Shown here piece after piece: positions 12,701 through 22,051 of a stretch of 64,000 nucleotides of DNA; positions within the stretch are counted from its first letter, which is position 1, and the number at the start of each line of letters is the position of its first letter. Both the position numbers and the translations under genes were made by a program. Under the pieces are notes generated by a model. The model had not been told where the DNA came from and searched no databases. It saw nothing but the letters and a program-made list of their open reading frames with translations. The stretch comes from Chamaea fasciata (taxonomy: Eukaryota; Chordata; Aves; Passeriformes; Sylviidae), in NCBI GenBank assembly GCA_029207755.1, contig JARCOQ010000002.1:42425744-42489743 (forward strand). Direction: 5' to 3'.

Positions 12701-15700
12701 CTTCTTGAACTCTGTCAGGCTGGTGCTGGGACCACTTCCCTGGGGAGCCTGTTCCAGTGCCCAAACACCCTCTGGGTGAAGAGCTTTTTCCTAATGTTGA
12801 ACCTAAATCTCCCCTGACACAGCTTCAGGCCATTCTCTCTGGTGCTGTCATTGGTCACCACTGACAAGAGATCGGTGCCTGCCCATCCTCTTCCCCTCAC
12901 AAGGGAATTGCAGACTGCAATGAGGTCTCCCCTCAGTCTCATCTTCTCCAGGCTGAACACATCAAGTGACCTCAGCCACTCTTCATATGGTTTCCCCTCA
13001 AGGCCCTTCTCTATCTTTGTTGCCCTCCTTTGGACACTCTCCACTTCAATGCCTTTCTTACACTGTAGCACCCAGAACTGCCCCCACCACTGGAGGTGAG
13101 GCCGCCCCAGCTCAGAGCAGAGGGGACAATCCCCTCCCTTGCCTGGCTGGCCATGCTGTGCCTGATGTCCCCCAGGACAGGGCTGGCCCTCCTGGCTGCC
13201 AGGGCACTGCTGCCTCATGAAGTGTAAGAAGATTTTAGAAAACCACATAACATGATATTGTATGTATTGACGTTTCTTTAAAAATTTTGTATTGCTTTTT
13301 CTTCTTGAGTTGCTGTTTTTCAAAACCTCTCTGTTATACAAATCTTTTTTTTTTTCGTAATCAGAAAACTAGTTTCAAATGATACATACCAGAAATACAG
13401 AAAAAAAATGACTGTTGTCTCTCCAATATATTCACCCAGTTTTTGTGATGTACAATACAAAGTTACAGGATACTTTTTAGTCATCTCCATTAAAAGCAAT
13501 TCATACACATAATTCAATATAATGGCTTAGATCATCAGCTACTGTAAATTAGCACACCTCTGCAGAAGGGACTTTCAAGAGATGAGGGTACTGACTTCTG
13601 TGTATAAGCATCCAAAACCACACAGAGACCTGTGTTTCAGTACTCCAGTTCATAGATACATGATATAGCATCTTTTTATGTAGAAATACTTGGCAGATGA
13701 CGCACTGCATTTTTAATACTAACCTACTTTCTTTCCTGGCTAATGCATTTCTTTGTTTTCAAGGTTTGGGGCAGGGGCAGTGTTGTTTGGTTTTTTTTGG
13801 TTGTTTGTGGGTTTTTTTGTTTTGTTTTTTAATGAGAGTAGGTTGTCTTAGCTTTCACTGCTCCGCATCAAATCCCATTTTTGTCATCCACATTTGCTCT
13901 AACTAGAACTACCTGAATTATTTTTCTGCCTTCATTTGTGTTTGCAGACACTCTAGAGGAAAAAGAAATCGTTAAGAAAACCAGAAAGAGATCCTCATGG
14001 CACCTGCATTTAATGCTTCACAAAATGTGGCACCGCTCACTTATGGTCTTAAACAATTTTGTGAAAGAGTGTGCCATTTTTCATATCCAGGCCTTTTGAA
14101 TTCATCTGAGGTTACAGTCCTGTTGTCTTCACATTCAGAGAGACACTGCATGGACTCTCTTGCTGGGGATGTAAAAAAGATCTTTCTAAGCATTAGGAGA
14201 AACAGTCCCTTCCTCTTATCTAAAAACCATTTCAAATGCTGTTTGCTGTGGCTAAATGAATTTAGATACGCCAAGAAATCTAAGTCTTCTTTATCTGTGC
14301 ACTTACCTATCTGTAATAGGACTATTGCTGCTAATCATACCTCTGTGTTCAAATTGTTATCAAAAACTCTATGAAATGTGGTGATCTGAGAATTGGAGGG
14401 AGTTACTGTTACAGAAAGTTGTGCTATTGTGTACAGTTCATCCTGCTTCCTAAAGTTATGAGGTTTTGGCATCAGCATCCTCTTCATAATCATGAGATAA
14501 AATTGAATTAATCCTTAGCTTAAGTTATGATTTCAAATAATGAATGTTTAGAGATTGTGCTTCTCATTTCATTTGGAGGATACTTACCTATACACTAGTT
14601 ATATATTTATGCCAGTGACAAGTGCTTGTGTACATTCCTTTGTAGGCTGTCACTTCCTTTAAAATGTCTCTTCTCACCTTCTCCATTCTCTCCTACTGCT
14701 CATGATTAGAGTCTTAAAATAATTGTTTAGTTCCTGCATCTTTCACTCCCTCTCTCTACATTCTAACTTTTTTTTCCTTATTCTAGAGCACATTAAAACT
14801 TTTTTTCAACCAGAACAAGAGTGTCCTACTTACAAAATTCCTTCCAGTGAATGTTCTGGAGCTTAGAGGGCTCAAAAGTAGAAAATAACTCTTGCCAGCC
14901 CTCATGCCAAAAAATTCTAAATGTATAAAATATAAAGAGCTTTTGAACCTCTGTGTGAGAAAGATGCTGGAGGTAGATGTGCCCCTTGCCTGTAATAGTT
15001 GTGTGTTTGCCCACCTCACTCAAAACTTTTGGACAGTTTCATTCAGGGAGTTTCTTTTCTGTGCCTGCTACCTGTTGAATTCTGCAAGCACAAAGAGATA
15101 TGATTATTTATATAAACATTCTTTTAAAGAATTTTTCTGCAAAGAATGCAAAAGGATGTGGTTGAACATTGGCAAGTTTGGGCTCCAGGTTGCTTGGCAT
15201 ATGTGACATATGTGAAATACATATTTCAGTCTAAAAGAATTGATTAGAGCAAAGGGAAGTGCGTGTTTATATTAAGTTGAAGGACTCAGACTTTACACCA
15301 AAAGTATATATCTTTTCTTCTGTGAACATGTCCCACAGTTTGCTAATAAAGACCACTTGACAGAATAATTCACCATTCAATATTTGCCCTAGAAGTGTTG
15401 GGTTCAGGAATGTTTGGAAAGTGAACTTTGAATGTAGGAAAAAAATAGTAGTCTAGTAGATAAATTGATAAATTTCAACCAGCTTTTAAAAAGGGAAGTT
15501 ATTTAATAAAACTTATAAAAGATAAAAACACATTGCCATATGGAAAAGCAATCTCTTATGAATAAAGTGAAAATGCGTTTTAATTTTCCTTTTTCTTTCT
15601 TTTTACCCTCACAGATCAATAACGCGCTCTTATTATCGCAATTCTGTGGGTGGCCTGCTGGTATTTGACATCACAAACCGACGCTCTTTTGAACATGTGA

Positions 15701-16041
15701 AGGACTGGCTGGAAGAAGCCAAAATGCATGTGCAGCCCTTTCAGATTGTGTTCCTGTTGGTAGGACACAAATGTGACTTAGTGTCACAGCGTGAGGTTAC
15801 AAGGGAAGAAGCTGAAAAACTGTCATCTGACTGTGGTATGAAATATATAGAAACTTCAGCTAAAGATGCCACAAATGTTGAAGAGTCCTTTACAATTCTC
15901 ACACGAGACATCTATGAACTTGTGAAAAATGGAGAAATCTCAATACAAGATGGATGGGAAGGTGTCAAGAGCGGCTTTGTTCCCAATGTTGTACATTCAT
16001 CAGAAGAAGCTGTAAAGCCCAGGAGACAGTGCATCTGCTGA
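9412..16041 (+). CDS. RAB39A: RAB39A, Rab-family small GTPase (two coding exons)
   Basis: The coding exons are 9412-9635 and 15615-16041; together they give 651 nt, or 216 residues plus TGA. RAB39A acts in endosome-lysosome and autophagy trafficking (family knowledge). Visible motifs are the P-loop GDSTVGKS at residues 16-23, switch I DPTVGVDF near 41-48, WDTAGQE at 66-72, GHKCD at 125-129 (the family's variant of NKxD), ETSAK at 154-158, and a C-terminal Cys-X-Cys (CIC) for double geranylgeranylation. The start at 9412 has a perfect GCCGCCATGG context. An in-frame ATG at 9313 in a weak context would add 33 Arg/Pro-rich residues and is not preferred. Exon 1 splits an Arg codon before GT; exon 2 follows a pyrimidine tract and CAG. 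The gene order with CUL5 supports the identity. The paralogue RAB39B is the main alternative and is less likely by synteny. Confidence 0.96.
9636..15614 (+). other. RAB39A intron 1
   Basis: An intron of 5,979 bases between the two coding exons, with GT at 9636-9637 and AG at 15613-15614. After the CpG-island shoulder it is AT-rich and contains one antisense CR1 fragment at 12581-13219. I see no other gene, conserved open frame or RNA gene. Confidence 0.85.
12581..13219 (-). mobile_element. CR1 LINE 3' fragment, antisense
   Basis: Read on the minus strand, this encodes the C-terminal end of the CR1 reverse-transcriptase protein. The stretch ending in [14 protein letters not shown] (frame stop near 12715) is diagnostic. 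It is followed by the CR1 3' UTR and the characteristic ATTCTGTGATTC-like terminus, seen on the plus strand as GAATCACAGAAT at 12581. It is 5'-truncated, as is usual for CR1. By eye it is about 95% identical to the opposite-orientation copy at 36040-37182. Confidence 0.88.
15615..16041 (+). CDS. RAB39A: RAB39A coding exon 2 (terminal)
   Basis: Encodes residues 75-216: the rest of the GTPase fold, GHKCD and ETSAK, the hypervariable tail and the prenylated CIC end, followed by TGA at 16039-16041. The acceptor is CACAG after a T/C-rich tract. Confidence 0.96.
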
Positions 16042-16356
16042 GTTTGTAGCATGCCAAAGAGCCCATGGGGTGTTTGGAAGATGATGCCAATCTAAATGAC
16101 AGAGAAATAATTTTGAAACAATATTAAATCATGGCAGAGCTGAATCATAGTACGGTAATTTGGTTTTGTATCCTTCCGTCTAGGTTATAATCCATAACAC
16201 TTTAAGTGCTTTTTTTTCTTTACAGAGTACAATAACTTTGCGTGGTCTTTAGGAATAGAAATTACATATTGCTAAAGGGAAAACTAGTTCTGTAGCAAGA
16301 CACTGAGAAAGTGCAATAATCATCATGACAACATCCTCATTCCGGCTTTGTATTTT
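16042..16356 (+). other. RAB39A proximal 3' UTR, interrupted by an ERV
   Basis: 315 bases between the RAB39A stop codon and the retroviral insertion. A possible ATTAAA poly-A signal lies at 16123-16128. The original 3' UTR probably resumes at 22578 beyond the insertion, where AATAAA occurs at 23120-23125 and 23503-23508. The last five bases, ATTTT at 16352-16356, are the left copy of the target duplication. Confidence 0.7.
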
Positions 16357-16882
16357 TGTAGTAGTTTGAAGGCAAAACAAATGAGAGGTTCCAAGTCAGA
16401 GATACAATTTAATAGGAAAAAAGAAAAAAAGGAAAGAAAGTAAAATAAAATCGATGCAATAATACAAAAGACCACTGACAGAGTCAGAATACAACCTGAG
16501 CGTAGTGATGGAAGCAGTCCAGATGAGGTGGTCTTCCTGAAGCAGTGATCCTGTAGAAAGGTCTGGTAGCTCGGGTCCTCTGGGAATCTAGTGGGTAAGC
16601 GCCCCTCTGGTGTTCAGAGTCTCAGCTTATATCCAGGCTGGAATGCTTGGTTTCTCCCTCTGGGCGGAGCATCCCACAATGGGATGGTGAGTCATGTGAT
16701 AAGGCCTGATGGGCCCATTAACAGGAGGTAGTCCAGGAGGGGGTTATCTGTGAGCTGTGTAGCAAAGGTGCTGATGGCCCATTAACAGAAGATAAGCCAG
16801 AGTGGAGGAGGCAGGGAGCACTGCCTCACCTGGTTTCAACAGTTCATGAAGATGGTGATAGAATATACTTCAACCCAGGACA
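16357..16882 (-). repeat. 3' LTR of the ERV
   Basis: 526 bp, bounded by TG and CA, and identical to the copy at 22052-22577 except at 16589 (T here, C in the other; on the element's sense strand an A versus a G). In sense orientation it has a GATATAAG TATA-like box (plus-strand 16626-16633), an ATTAAA poly-A-like signal near 16407-16412, and a duplicated U3 motif at 16706-16724 and 16771-16788. On the plus strand, in the RAB39A direction, it carries AATAAA at 16444-16449. Confidence 0.95.
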
Positions 16883-16905
16883 TTATCCACCCCTTATTCT
16901 ATTAC
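16883..16905 (-). other. Imperfect polypurine tract before the 3' LTR
   Basis: Read on the minus strand, the bases just before the 3' LTR are purine-rich (AAGGGGTGGATAA, with two T interruptions). This is where plus-strand DNA priming would occur in a retrovirus. A small (AC)n(AT)n run at about 16943-16967 lies between it and the integrase stop. Confidence 0.55.
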
Positions 16906-16975
16906 CATCTACATCATCCCAAATCAATACCTTCCTTAAACTACACACACACACACATATATATATAATGAAATC

Positions 16976-17656
16976 CTACACACAGTTCTTACTTAAAATA
17001 AGGTCTCTTTGTGGTACACAGTGGGTGTCCCCATCTTTTTGCATTACCCACCAAGTGTAACCAAGTCCTTGTGCAAAGACAACCCCACGGATGGGTTTGC
17101 CCTTGCTCGAGGTGGGATTAATCCAAACAGTCTTTCTTAACATACTTCTCATGTGTACCACAGGGACCCTATCTCTATCCACTGTATGCAAGGATTTAGA
17201 CTGGGCAGGACCAGCTCGATTGATGGACCTTCGGGTATTGACCATCCAGGTGGCCTTCGCTAAGTTCTGTTTCCAATTTTTGAAGGTCCCTCTACCAAGT
17301 GCCTTAAGGGTAGTTTTAAGCAGTCTATTGCAGCGTTCCACCTTTTTAGCAGCTGGTGCATGGTATGGGATATGGTATATCCATTCGATTCTGTGTTCTC
17401 TGGCTCAAGTGCTTATGAGGCCATTCTTGAAATGAGTCTTATTGTCTGACTCAATTCTCTCAGGGGTGCCATGTCTCCACAGGACTTGCTTTTCCAGGCC
17501 CAAGATGGTGTTCCGGGCAGTAGCATGAGGCACAGGGTAGGTCTCCAGCCATCTAGTGGTTGCTTCCACCATGGTGAGCACGTAGCGCTTGCCTTGGCGG
17601 GTTTGGGGAAGGGTGATGTAGTCAATTTGCCAGGCTTCCCCATACCTATACTTTGA
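16976..17656 (-). pseudogene. ERV integrase core and C-terminal region, broken
   Basis: The minus-strand reading frame gives an integrase catalytic core with recognisable Asp-containing motifs, including SDN followed by THF, and a glutamate in a KKVER segment around 17340. A tail ends at TAG 16976-16978. The frame is cut by TGA at 17405-17407 and, upstream, by TAG at 17657-17659. The residue after SDN is Lys where retroviral integrases usually have Gly, which would also fit G-to-A change. It cannot make an integrase as it stands. Confidence 0.85.
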
Positions 17657-18262
17657 CTATTGTCCGCCATACCACAGAGGCTTCACTCGCTTGGCCTGTT
17701 TGATTGCAGCACAGGTCTCGCAGTCATGGATAGCCTGGGAGATGCTGTCTATAGTAATGTCCACCCCTCGGTCACGAGCCCATCGATATGTTGCATTTCT
17801 TCCTTGATGACCAGAGGCATCATGAGCCCAACGAGCTAGGAATAATTCTTTTTTGTGCTGCCAGTCTAGATCAACCTGAGATACTTTCACCTTGGCAGCT
17901 CGATCCACCTGCTTGTTGTTGTGATGTTCTTTATTAGCCCGACTCTTGGGTACGTGCGCATCCACGTGTCGAACCTTCACGGTCAGCCTTTCTACTCGGG
18001 TGGCGATGTCCTGCTAAATCTCAGCAGCCCAGATGGGTTTCCCTCTGCGCTGCCAGTTGGCCTTTCTTCAGCGGTCCAGCCATCCCCACAGAGCATTAGC
18101 TACCATCCATGAGTCAGTGTAGAGATAGAGCCTCGGCCACTTTTCTCGTTCAGCAATATCCAAAGCTAGCTGGACAGCTTTAAGCTCTGCGACTTGACTC
18201 GATCCACCTTCTCCCTCGGTAGCCTGTGCAACTCGTCGTGTGGGGCTCCATACAGCAGCTTT
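17657..18262 (-). pseudogene. ERV RNase H remainder and integrase zinc-binding domain, broken
   Basis: Same frame as the upstream pol pieces. Its first part carries the rest of RNase H, with a TDSW-type active-site motif and a later HVDAHV segment. It continues into an HHCC zinc finger (His-x5-His, then Cys-x2-Cys near 17690-17700). In-frame stops are TGA 18068-18070, TAG 18014-18016 and TAG 17657-17659. The longest open piece is 17657-17980. Confidence 0.85.
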
Positions 18263-19480
18263 CTATTTCTGGTTAGCACCTACAATTCGGCAGGAACCGT
18301 CGGTGAAAAGGGCATATCGTCTCTCACTCTCTGGTAGCTCGTTATATGGTGGGGCTTCTTCGGCCCGTGTCACTTGCTCCTCTTCTTCTTCAGAGGATAA
18401 TCCAAAGGTCTCACTTTCAGGCCAGTTTGTTATAATTTCCAGAATCCCAGGGCGATTCAGGTTTCCAATACGGGCGCGCTGCGTGATCAGGGCGATCCAT
18501 TTGCTCCACGTGGTGTCGGTGGCGTGATGTGTGGTAGGAACCTTTCCCTTGAACATCCACCCCAGCACCGGTAGTCGAGGTGTCAGAAGCAGCTGTGCTT
18601 TAGTATCAATCACTTCTGAGGCAGCTTGGACTCTTTCATAGGCGGCTAAGATTTCCTTCTCTGTGGGAGTGTAGTTGGCTTCGGATCCTCTGTAGCTTCG
18701 GCTCCAGAATCCCAGTGGTCGTCCCCGAGTCTCACCCGGCACCTTCTGCCAAAGGCTCCATGACAGACCATGGCTCCCGGCTGCAGAGTAAAGCACATTC
18801 TTCACCTCTGATCCCGTCCTGACTGGGCCAAGGGCTACCGCATGAGCGATTTCCTGCTTGATCTGGGCGAAAGCTTGCTGCTGTTCTGGGCCCCAGTGGA
18901 AATCGTTCTTCTTGCGGGTGACCAGGTAGAGAGGGCTCACAATTTGGCTATACTCGGGAATGTGCATCCTCCAGAAACTTATGGCACCTAGGAAAGCTTG
19001 TGTTTCTTTTTTGTTGGTCGGTGGAGACATTGCAGTGATCTTATTGATGACTTCAGTGGGAATCTGACGCTGTCCATCTTGCCACTTCACTCCCAGGAAC
19101 TGGATCTCTCGAGCAGGTCCCTTGACTTTGCTCCTTTTGATGGCGAAGCCGGCCTTCAGGAGAATCTGAATGATCTTCTCTCCCTTCTCAAAGACTTCTG
19201 TTGCGGTGTTTCCCCACATGATAATGTCGTCAATGTATTGCAGGTGTTTTGGAGCCTCACCCTTTTCCAGTGCAGCCTGGATCAGTCTATGGCAAATGGT
19301 GGGACTATGCTTCCACCCCTGGGGCAGTCGGTTCCAGGTGTACTGCACGCCCCTCCAGGTGAAGGCAAACTGAGGCCTGCATTCTGCTGCCAGAGGAATG
19401 GAGAAAAAGGCATTTGCAATATCAATGGTCGCATACCATTTTGCTGCCTTGGATTCCAGCTCATACTGAAGCTCCAACAT
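18263..19480 (-). pseudogene. ERV reverse transcriptase and start of RNase H (405-codon open piece)
   Basis: Longest open segment of pol. Visible motifs are the first catalytic Asp in the ATID segment near residue 20, LPQG near 52-55, and the YIDD catalytic box near 82-85. Connection-domain sequence follows, then the start of RNase H with FTDGS near 392-396. The wording of the palm and connection regions is ERVL-like to my eye. The frame ends at TAG 18263-18265 inside RNase H, and the true N-terminus of RT lies upstream of the TGA at 19547-19549, so this piece lacks the first finger residues. Confidence 0.9.
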
Positions 19481-19546
19481 GTTTGGTACGGCAGCGCTCA
19501 GTGGTGGTGTGACTTTATTCAGGCCACGGTAATCTACTGTCAGTCT

Positions 19547-20116
19547 TCATTCTCCACTGGACTTACGCACGGGCCATATAGGGCTATTAAAGGGTGAACG
19601 AGCCTTGCTTACCACCCCTTGGCTCTCCAGCTCACGAATCATCTTATGGATGGGGACCACAGAGTCTCTGTCGGTGCGATATTGCCGACGGTGCACTGTT
19701 GCTTGGGCGATCGGCACCTGTTGTTCTTCAACTTTCAGTAGTCCCACAGCAGAGGGGTCGTCTGAGAGTCCAGGCAAGGTACTCAGTTGTCTGATGCCTT
19801 CTGTCTCTAGAGCAGCTATGCCAAAAACCCAGCGGTATCCTCTTGGGTCTTTGAAATACCCATTTCTGAGATAGTCGATGCCCAAAATGCATGGGGCCTC
19901 TGGACCAGTCACAATGGGGTGTTTCTGCCATTCTTTCCCAGTTAGACTTACTTCAGCTTCCAGTACAGTCAGCTCCTGGGATCCTCCTGTCACCCCAGAA
20001 ATGGAAATGGGTTCTGCTCCCACGTACCTTGATGGCATCAGAGTACACTGAGCACCGGTATCAACCAGAGCTGTATATCTTTGTGGGTCAGATGTTCCAG
20101 GCCATCGGATCCACAC
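19547..20116 (-). pseudogene. ERV protease and N-terminal end of reverse transcriptase
   Basis: Contains the retropepsin active site as VDTGAQ (Asp codon near 20060-20062). The flap and the C-terminal ILGIDYL region follow, then a linker into the RT N-terminus (FNSPIWPVRK near the end). It is closed by TGA 19547-19549, right at the start of the RT fingers. Upstream stops TAG 20120-20122 and TAG 20171-20173 separate it from Gag. All pieces share one reading frame, so no frameshift site is needed between gag, pro and pol in this element. Confidence 0.88.
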
Positions 20117-20170
20117 AGTCTAGTAGATCCGATTGTCCCTTTCCTCTACCTGGCTAGAGGCAGGGCCCCC

Positions 20171-20668
20171 CTATTCCTGGTCATGGCATACATTGCTCTC
20201 TTCTTGTAAATATGTTTCTGAGGTTCCTTCAAGAGGATCAGTCATATCATCATTCCTGTACTGTCTGGAGTTCTGTGCACGAGAGACCGGAGCAACATTG
20301 ATTCTAGATGGGCTCTTTGTGGTAGGTGTTTCTTTTTTCAGTTCACGTACCCGGGCTGCTAAGGAGGAGGTGGGTTTTCCATCCCACTTCCTCATGTCTT
20401 CTCCATGCTCCCGAAGAAAAGACCAGAGGTTACCTCGGGGTGTGTATCCTCTCTCCCTGGCTGGGGAGCGCCTGCTCCTAATGGCAGAGACTCTCATTGG
20501 CTCTGGCTGGATATGGTAAATTTCTTCCTTAAGTTCTTTTTTCAGTTTCTGATGGCCTTCTTCAATCAAGTTCCGGACTTGCTCAGCCAGTCTTGTTTCC
20601 ACAGACGAGACATGGGTACGAACTGGAGCAGTGACAGTGTCCTCGTAAATTCTTAGTTTATTAGCCAA
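20171..20668 (-). pseudogene. ERV Gag C-terminal region (nucleocapsid-like), separated by TAG
   Basis: 165 codons in the same frame as the upstream Gag-like piece, separated from it by the TAG at 20696-20698. It has a coiled, charged start and an Arg-rich middle (RSRRSPARERGY), which would suit RNA binding. I see no CCHC zinc knuckle. It ends at TAG 20171-20173. Assignment to Gag rests on position and charge, not on a matched domain. Confidence 0.6.
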
Positions 20669-20695
20669 GACACCTACCCTGTCCTCACCTTCCCT

Positions 20696-21970
20696 CTATT
20701 GCAGTGTTGCCAGGTAACGTGAGTACATCTCGGGTCCAAGCCGTGCAAATCTCAACCACATCCGTGATGTGCACTGGACACCATCTGGGTTTTTAGGAAA
20801 TCTCTCATCTTCTGAAAAAAGGATTTCCAACACAGCTAATTCCCTCAGGCATCGGATACCTTGTTCTATTGTGTTCCATTTTCCTTGGTGCACTTGGAGG
20901 TCTTCTTTACAAAGGTACCTATCCTTCACACTTGTTAGCAGTCGCTGCCAGAGGCTGAGAGGTTCTTGGCTTTTCCCAATCCCCTGGTCAATGACCACAT
21001 CCCGGGACAACGATCCCAGTTGCCTGGCCTCACTTCCATCCAGAATGGTGTCATTGGCTGCAGCGTCCCAGATGCGGAGCAGCCAGGTCAGGATGGACTC
21101 GTTGGTCTGGCGGGTGAATTCCCTTCGCAGGTCACGCAGCTCACCCAGAGATAGAGAGCGAGTGATGATTTCTGGCTCTGTCTCTTCTGCTGATTGTGAA
21201 GGTCCTGCTGCACTCTCATCAGTCACTATGCGGACTGATTTGGTCCTTGATTTCTTCTTCTGAACGGGGGCAACTGCTACTGGTTTAGGCTGTTCCGGTT
21301 CGGTGATGGTTTGTGTGGAGATGCTGATGGCACCCTTAGTCCCTTTCTCCTCTGTGATAGTCTGCGTAGATGTGGACACTGTTGCCTCACTTTTGGCTTC
21401 TTTCTCCTCTGTGACGGTCTGTGTAGATGAGGACACTGTTGCCTTGCCTTTGGTTCCTTTCACCTCTGTGACACTCTGTGTAGACACTGATATCGTTGCT
21501 CTGCTTCTTTTTCCCTCTTCCTCTTCTTTCAGAACACGCTGTATCACACCATGTAGTGTTTTGATTCTAAGCATGGTGCGGGCCGTGCAGAGAAGACAAA
21601 GCAGGACTAACAACAACATCATGCTGTCCTTGGCATCCAGAGGGTATTCCATATTTTCAAAAACTGCTGTGTCATGCCTGAAAAGCTGGAAAAAATCATT
21701 CTTCACCCCTCCCCACAGGGGCTGGGTGAGATTGTTGAGGCCCCAGATGTAGCATCCTAGACCAGAACAAGAAAACAAAAGTGGGTGTATATTCTGAATA
21801 ATGTTCATTGCCTCAGAGTTTATCAAGCAATGGACATAATAGACTACTAAAGCAATTTTAGTACCATACCCTGGTCTACGCAGGAGCATTAAGACTGGCA
21901 GATAGTACCCCAGTTGTGGAAAAATATAGAGAGATAGATATAAGACACATGTAAGCATGTTGAGCATCAT
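20696..21970 (-). CDS. ERV Gag-like protein with hydrophobic N-terminus (424 aa)
   Basis: Open from ATG 21968-21970 to TAG 20696-20698. Position directly after the primer site, and the upstream linkage to protease, make it the Gag equivalent. Residues about 5-30, 38-50, 61-77 and 117-131 are strongly hydrophobic and membrane-like. Residues about 147-220 hold four imperfect Ser/Thr/Glu-rich repeats (core STQTVTEE). A basic patch follows, and then a helical, capsid-like region from about 270. No myristoylation start (Met-Gly) or major homology region was recognised. The TAG could be a natural termination codon or one of the stops produced by editing. Identification as Gag is inferred from context. 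Confidence 0.7.
   Translation of the reverse strand: MMLNMLTCVLYLSLYIFPQLGYYLPVLMLLRRPGYGTKIALVVYYVHCLINSEAMNIIQNIHPLLFSCSGLGCYIWGLNNLTQPLWGGVKNDFFQLFRHDTAVFENMEYPLDAKDSMMLLLVLLCLLCTARTMLRIKTLHGVIQRVLKEEEEGKRSRATISVSTQSVTEVKGTKGKATVSSSTQTVTEEKEAKSEATVSTSTQTITEEKGTKGAISISTQTITEPEQPKPVAVAPVQKKKSRTKSVRIVTDESAAGPSQSAEETEPEIITRSLSLGELRDLRREFTRQTNESILTWLLRIWDAAANDTILDGSEARQLGSLSRDVVIDQGIGKSQEPLSLWQRLLTSVKDRYLCKEDLQVHQGKWNTIEQGIRCLRELAVLEILFSEDERFPKNPDGVQCTSRMWLRFARLGPEMYSRYLATLQ
21290..21510 (-). repeat. 57-bp tandem repeat inside ERV gag
   Basis: Four imperfect units in coding frame, about 57 bases each, seen on the plus strand as recurring TCTGTGAcrgTCTGtGTAGA-like blocks. Each encodes a ~19-residue Ser/Thr/Glu/Lys-rich unit. 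The multiple of three keeps the frame open, so copy number can vary without breaking the protein. Confidence 0.8.
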
Positions 21971-22029
21971 AGCGAACAGGTGTCTTCTTCAATACAAAAT
22001 TGTAATTCTGACTTTTCTCAGTGCCTTGT

Positions 22030-22047
22030 GCCCCACGTTGGGCGCCA
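22030..22047 (-). other. Retroviral primer binding site, tRNA-Lys type
   Basis: Minus-strand TGGCGCCCAACGTGGGGC, four bases downstream of the 5' LTR end. It is complementary to the 3' end of a tRNA-Lys of the Lys1,2 kind used by several betaretroviruses (known family usage). The ERV's Gag-like ATG follows 60 bases later. Confidence 0.85.
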
Positions 22048-22051
22048 AAAA

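Noticed and set aside
16883..16975. Possible env gene between integrase and 3' LTR
   Set aside because: Only 93 bases lie there, mostly a small (AC)n(AT)n run and the polypurine tract. No room for env.
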